Assembly (NCBI GenBank): GCA_910577835.1
Contig: CAJTOU010000097.1
Span: 1-6,273, forward strand
Source: an uncultured Lachnospiraceae bacterium
Lineage (GTDB): Bacteria > Bacillota_A > Clostridia > Lachnospirales > Lachnospiraceae
Direction of reading: 5' to 3'
DNA length: 6,273 nucleotides
Part shown: positions 5,546-6,273 of the stretch, piece after piece
Layout of the letters: each line of letters opens with the position of its first letter
How positions within the stretch are numbered: position 1 is the first letter of the stretch
Notes under the pieces: generated by a model
The model's input: only the letters and a program-made list of their open reading frames with translations
Databases searched by the model: none
Told to the model about the DNA's origin: nothing
Translations under genes and position numbers: made by a program

Positions 5546-5795
5546 CCATTTCTTCTCGCCGTCTGGAAGCCGCCGCATAGGAAAATTCATCATCCGGTTT
5601 ATATCCATTGCCGCCGCTTTTTCGGCGGCGCTTAAACGGGAACAGGCTTTGCAGATGTGGGCGGTATGGCCTTTCCCGGAAAACTTTTCATTTGCCTTAT
5701 ATTCGCCGCATATTTTACAGTAATTTTTTATTCCATTTATCCAAAACTTCTTGTAAATTTTTTTCCATTCTGTTAAGATTATTATATAAGTTCAT
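5546..5795 (-). pseudogene. Frameshifted, truncated small zinc-ribbon protein gene
   Basis: On the minus strand an ATG at 5795 stands five bases after AGAGGA (5806-5801) and reads MNLYNNLNRMEKNLQEVLDK before shifting at an A6 run (5728-5723). That frame stops at 5717-5715. Removing one A gives WNKNYCKICGEYKANEKF, then SGKGHTAHICKACSRLSAAE and DINRMMNFPMRRLPDGEKKW. The two pairs C-x2-C, 18 residues apart, should bind one zinc. From memory, family members continue after KKWL with a helical tail ending in something like AERNA; here the similarity ends at about 5546. Beyond that the frame stays open by chance, running to 5213 against the neighbouring plus-strand remnant. The family is common in clostridia and I know of no established function. 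Promoter and ribosome binding site are intact, so a 26-residue product could still be made. Confidence 0.65.
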
Positions 5796-5864
5796 GACAG
5801 TCCTCTTTTCTGTAAAAGTGTTTTGACAGAATTATTTTACACCAAAAAGAGAATTTGTCATGAA
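5791..5864. repeat. Spaced perfect 9-bp inverted repeat bracketing the zinc-ribbon promoter
   Basis: TTCATGACA (5791-5799) and TGTCATGAA (5856-5864) are exact reverse complements 56 bases apart. A third TGACA occurs between them at 5824-5828. The left arm contains the start codon of the zinc-ribbon gene (CAT at 5793-5795) and the right arm overlaps its -35 box, an arrangement that would suit operator half-sites. It may be coincidence. Confidence 0.4.
5834..5861 (-). promoter_or_regulatory. Promoter of the zinc-ribbon remnant
   Basis: On the minus strand ATGACA (5861-5856) and TAAAAT (5839-5834) are 16 bases apart. Each matches the consensus at five of six positions. Transcription would start near 5827, about 32 bases before the ATG at 5795, leaving room for the AGAGGA ribosome binding site. 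Confidence 0.6.
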
Positions 5865-5950
5865 TTTTTTATTTTAAGAAATTTTTTTGTTTAGATAAAG
5901 TTTTGTTTATAAGCTTGTGTTTTTCATATTTTTTGCTTAAGTTCGCGCCT

Positions 5951-5968
5951 ATGGGGTTTTAACCCCAT
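5951..5968. repeat. 18-bp perfect dyad between the zinc-ribbon promoter and the last frame
   Basis: ATGGGGTT (5951-5958) and AACCCCAT (5961-5968) are exact reverse complements around a two-base centre. The G4/C4 core stands out in an AT-rich stretch (5865-5945). No T tract follows on either strand, so it looks more like a protein-binding dyad or a recombination scar than a terminator. Confidence 0.4.
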
Positions 5969-6023
5969 TATACAGACAATAAAGAAACGTAAAGCTTTAA
6001 AAGGTGCGCCAAATCTGTCAAAG

Positions 6024-6273
6024 GTGTTTGCTCAAATTAGCAATACACAGTATGTGTTACCTAAAAGATATAATACTCAATACTCTATGACCAGATATTT
6101 TAGATATGAATATTTGAATGTAGATGATTTCTTGCAGATAGATGATATGAATGTGTTTTGGGATAATGGTAAGTTTCAGGACGGAAAGGTGATAGCCCTC
6201 TATTCATTAGAGAATACAGATAGGACAAAAGAGATTAAAAAAAAGGTGAAAACCTTCGGTGCTGAAAATATAG
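6024..6273 (+). CDS. Unrecognised protein, 3' end outside window, start unresolved
   Basis: The frame is open from 5913 to the right edge. It reads protein-like from about 5973 on: KKRKALKGAPNLSKVFAQIS, then NTQYVLPKRYNTQYSMTRYF, RYEYLNVDDFLQIDDMNVFW and DGKVIALYSLENTDRTKEIK. Possible starts are GTG 6024, GTG 6054 and ATG 6087, none with a convincing Shine-Dalgarno. Because the good reading extends upstream of all of them, it may be the inner part of a gene that lost its 5' end. The visible part is rich in aromatic, acidic and basic residues and has no signal peptide or membrane segment. I do not recognise the family. It lies downstream of the 18-bp dyad, in a more AT-rich setting than the left half. 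Confidence 0.5.
   Translation, partial: MFAQISNTQYVLPKRYNTQYSMTRYFRYEYLNVDDFLQIDDMNVFWDNGKFQDGKVIALYSLENTDRTKEIKKKVKTFGAENI

Noticed and set aside
5606..5627. GC-rich hairpin GCCGCCG / CGGCGGC with a T5 loop
   Set aside because: It is explained by alanine codons around AAEKAA in the zinc-ribbon gene and has no T tract beyond the stem, so it is not a terminator.
5608..5826. Plus-strand open frame of 72 codons
   Set aside because: It is antisense to the zinc-ribbon gene, arginine- and phenylalanine-rich, with no ribosome binding site.
1..6273. CRISPR array, tRNA, riboswitch or multi-gene defence system
   Set aside because: I found no regularly spaced direct repeats, no cloverleaf ending in a TTCRANY-type arm, and no cluster of intact genes that could form such a system.

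Overview
The window reads as a low-to-moderate GC, anaerobic Firmicutes genome, most likely a gut or rumen clostridium of the Lachnospiraceae type. The pointers are a relaxase of the kind carried by clostridial conjugative elements, strong AGGAGG-type ribosome binding sites, an RPRRFGKT 'AAA-ATPase-like' gene, a short CxxC zinc-ribbon gene family that I associate with this group, and a bacteriohemerythrin fused to a receiver domain. This placement is inference; there is no rRNA or core gene to anchor it.

Layout from left to right. Bases 2-1075 hold the 3' two-thirds or so of a relaxase, cut by the window edge, followed by a strong hairpin terminator (1088-1135). Bases 1271-1755 on the minus strand hold a decayed small acidic protein gene with one frameshift and one nonsense codon. 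A 15-bp hairpin terminator (1850-1888) then closes an intact minus-strand gene (1898-3259). That gene encodes a 453-residue protein with an N-terminal bacteriohemerythrin domain, a middle domain that may be CheX-like, and a C-terminal response-regulator receiver domain. About 45 bp upstream of its start codon sits a complete IS630-family insertion sequence (3304-4446). Its inverted repeats and flanking TA dinucleotides are recognisable and its 347-residue transposase is intact.

The right half is genomic scrap. A plus-strand AAA-ATPase-like/PD-(D/E)XK gene (4740-5491) is broken by frameshifts and a large internal deletion, but keeps a plausible promoter and terminator. A convergent minus-strand zinc-ribbon gene (5546-5795) has a one-base homopolymer frameshift and has lost its C-terminus, but keeps a good promoter and ribosome binding site. 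After an AT-rich stretch, an unrecognised plus-strand reading frame runs off the right edge.

Only the relaxase, the hemerythrin-receiver protein and the transposase look functional. I see no operon or defence system made of several cooperating genes. The most interesting items are the hemerythrin-receiver fusion, the IS630 copy that separates it from its likely native promoter, and the perfect 15-bp hairpin that the IS end forms across the transposase stop codon in the leader of that gene. The concentration of broken genes next to an IS and a conjugative-element relaxase suggests an accessory, rearrangement-prone region.
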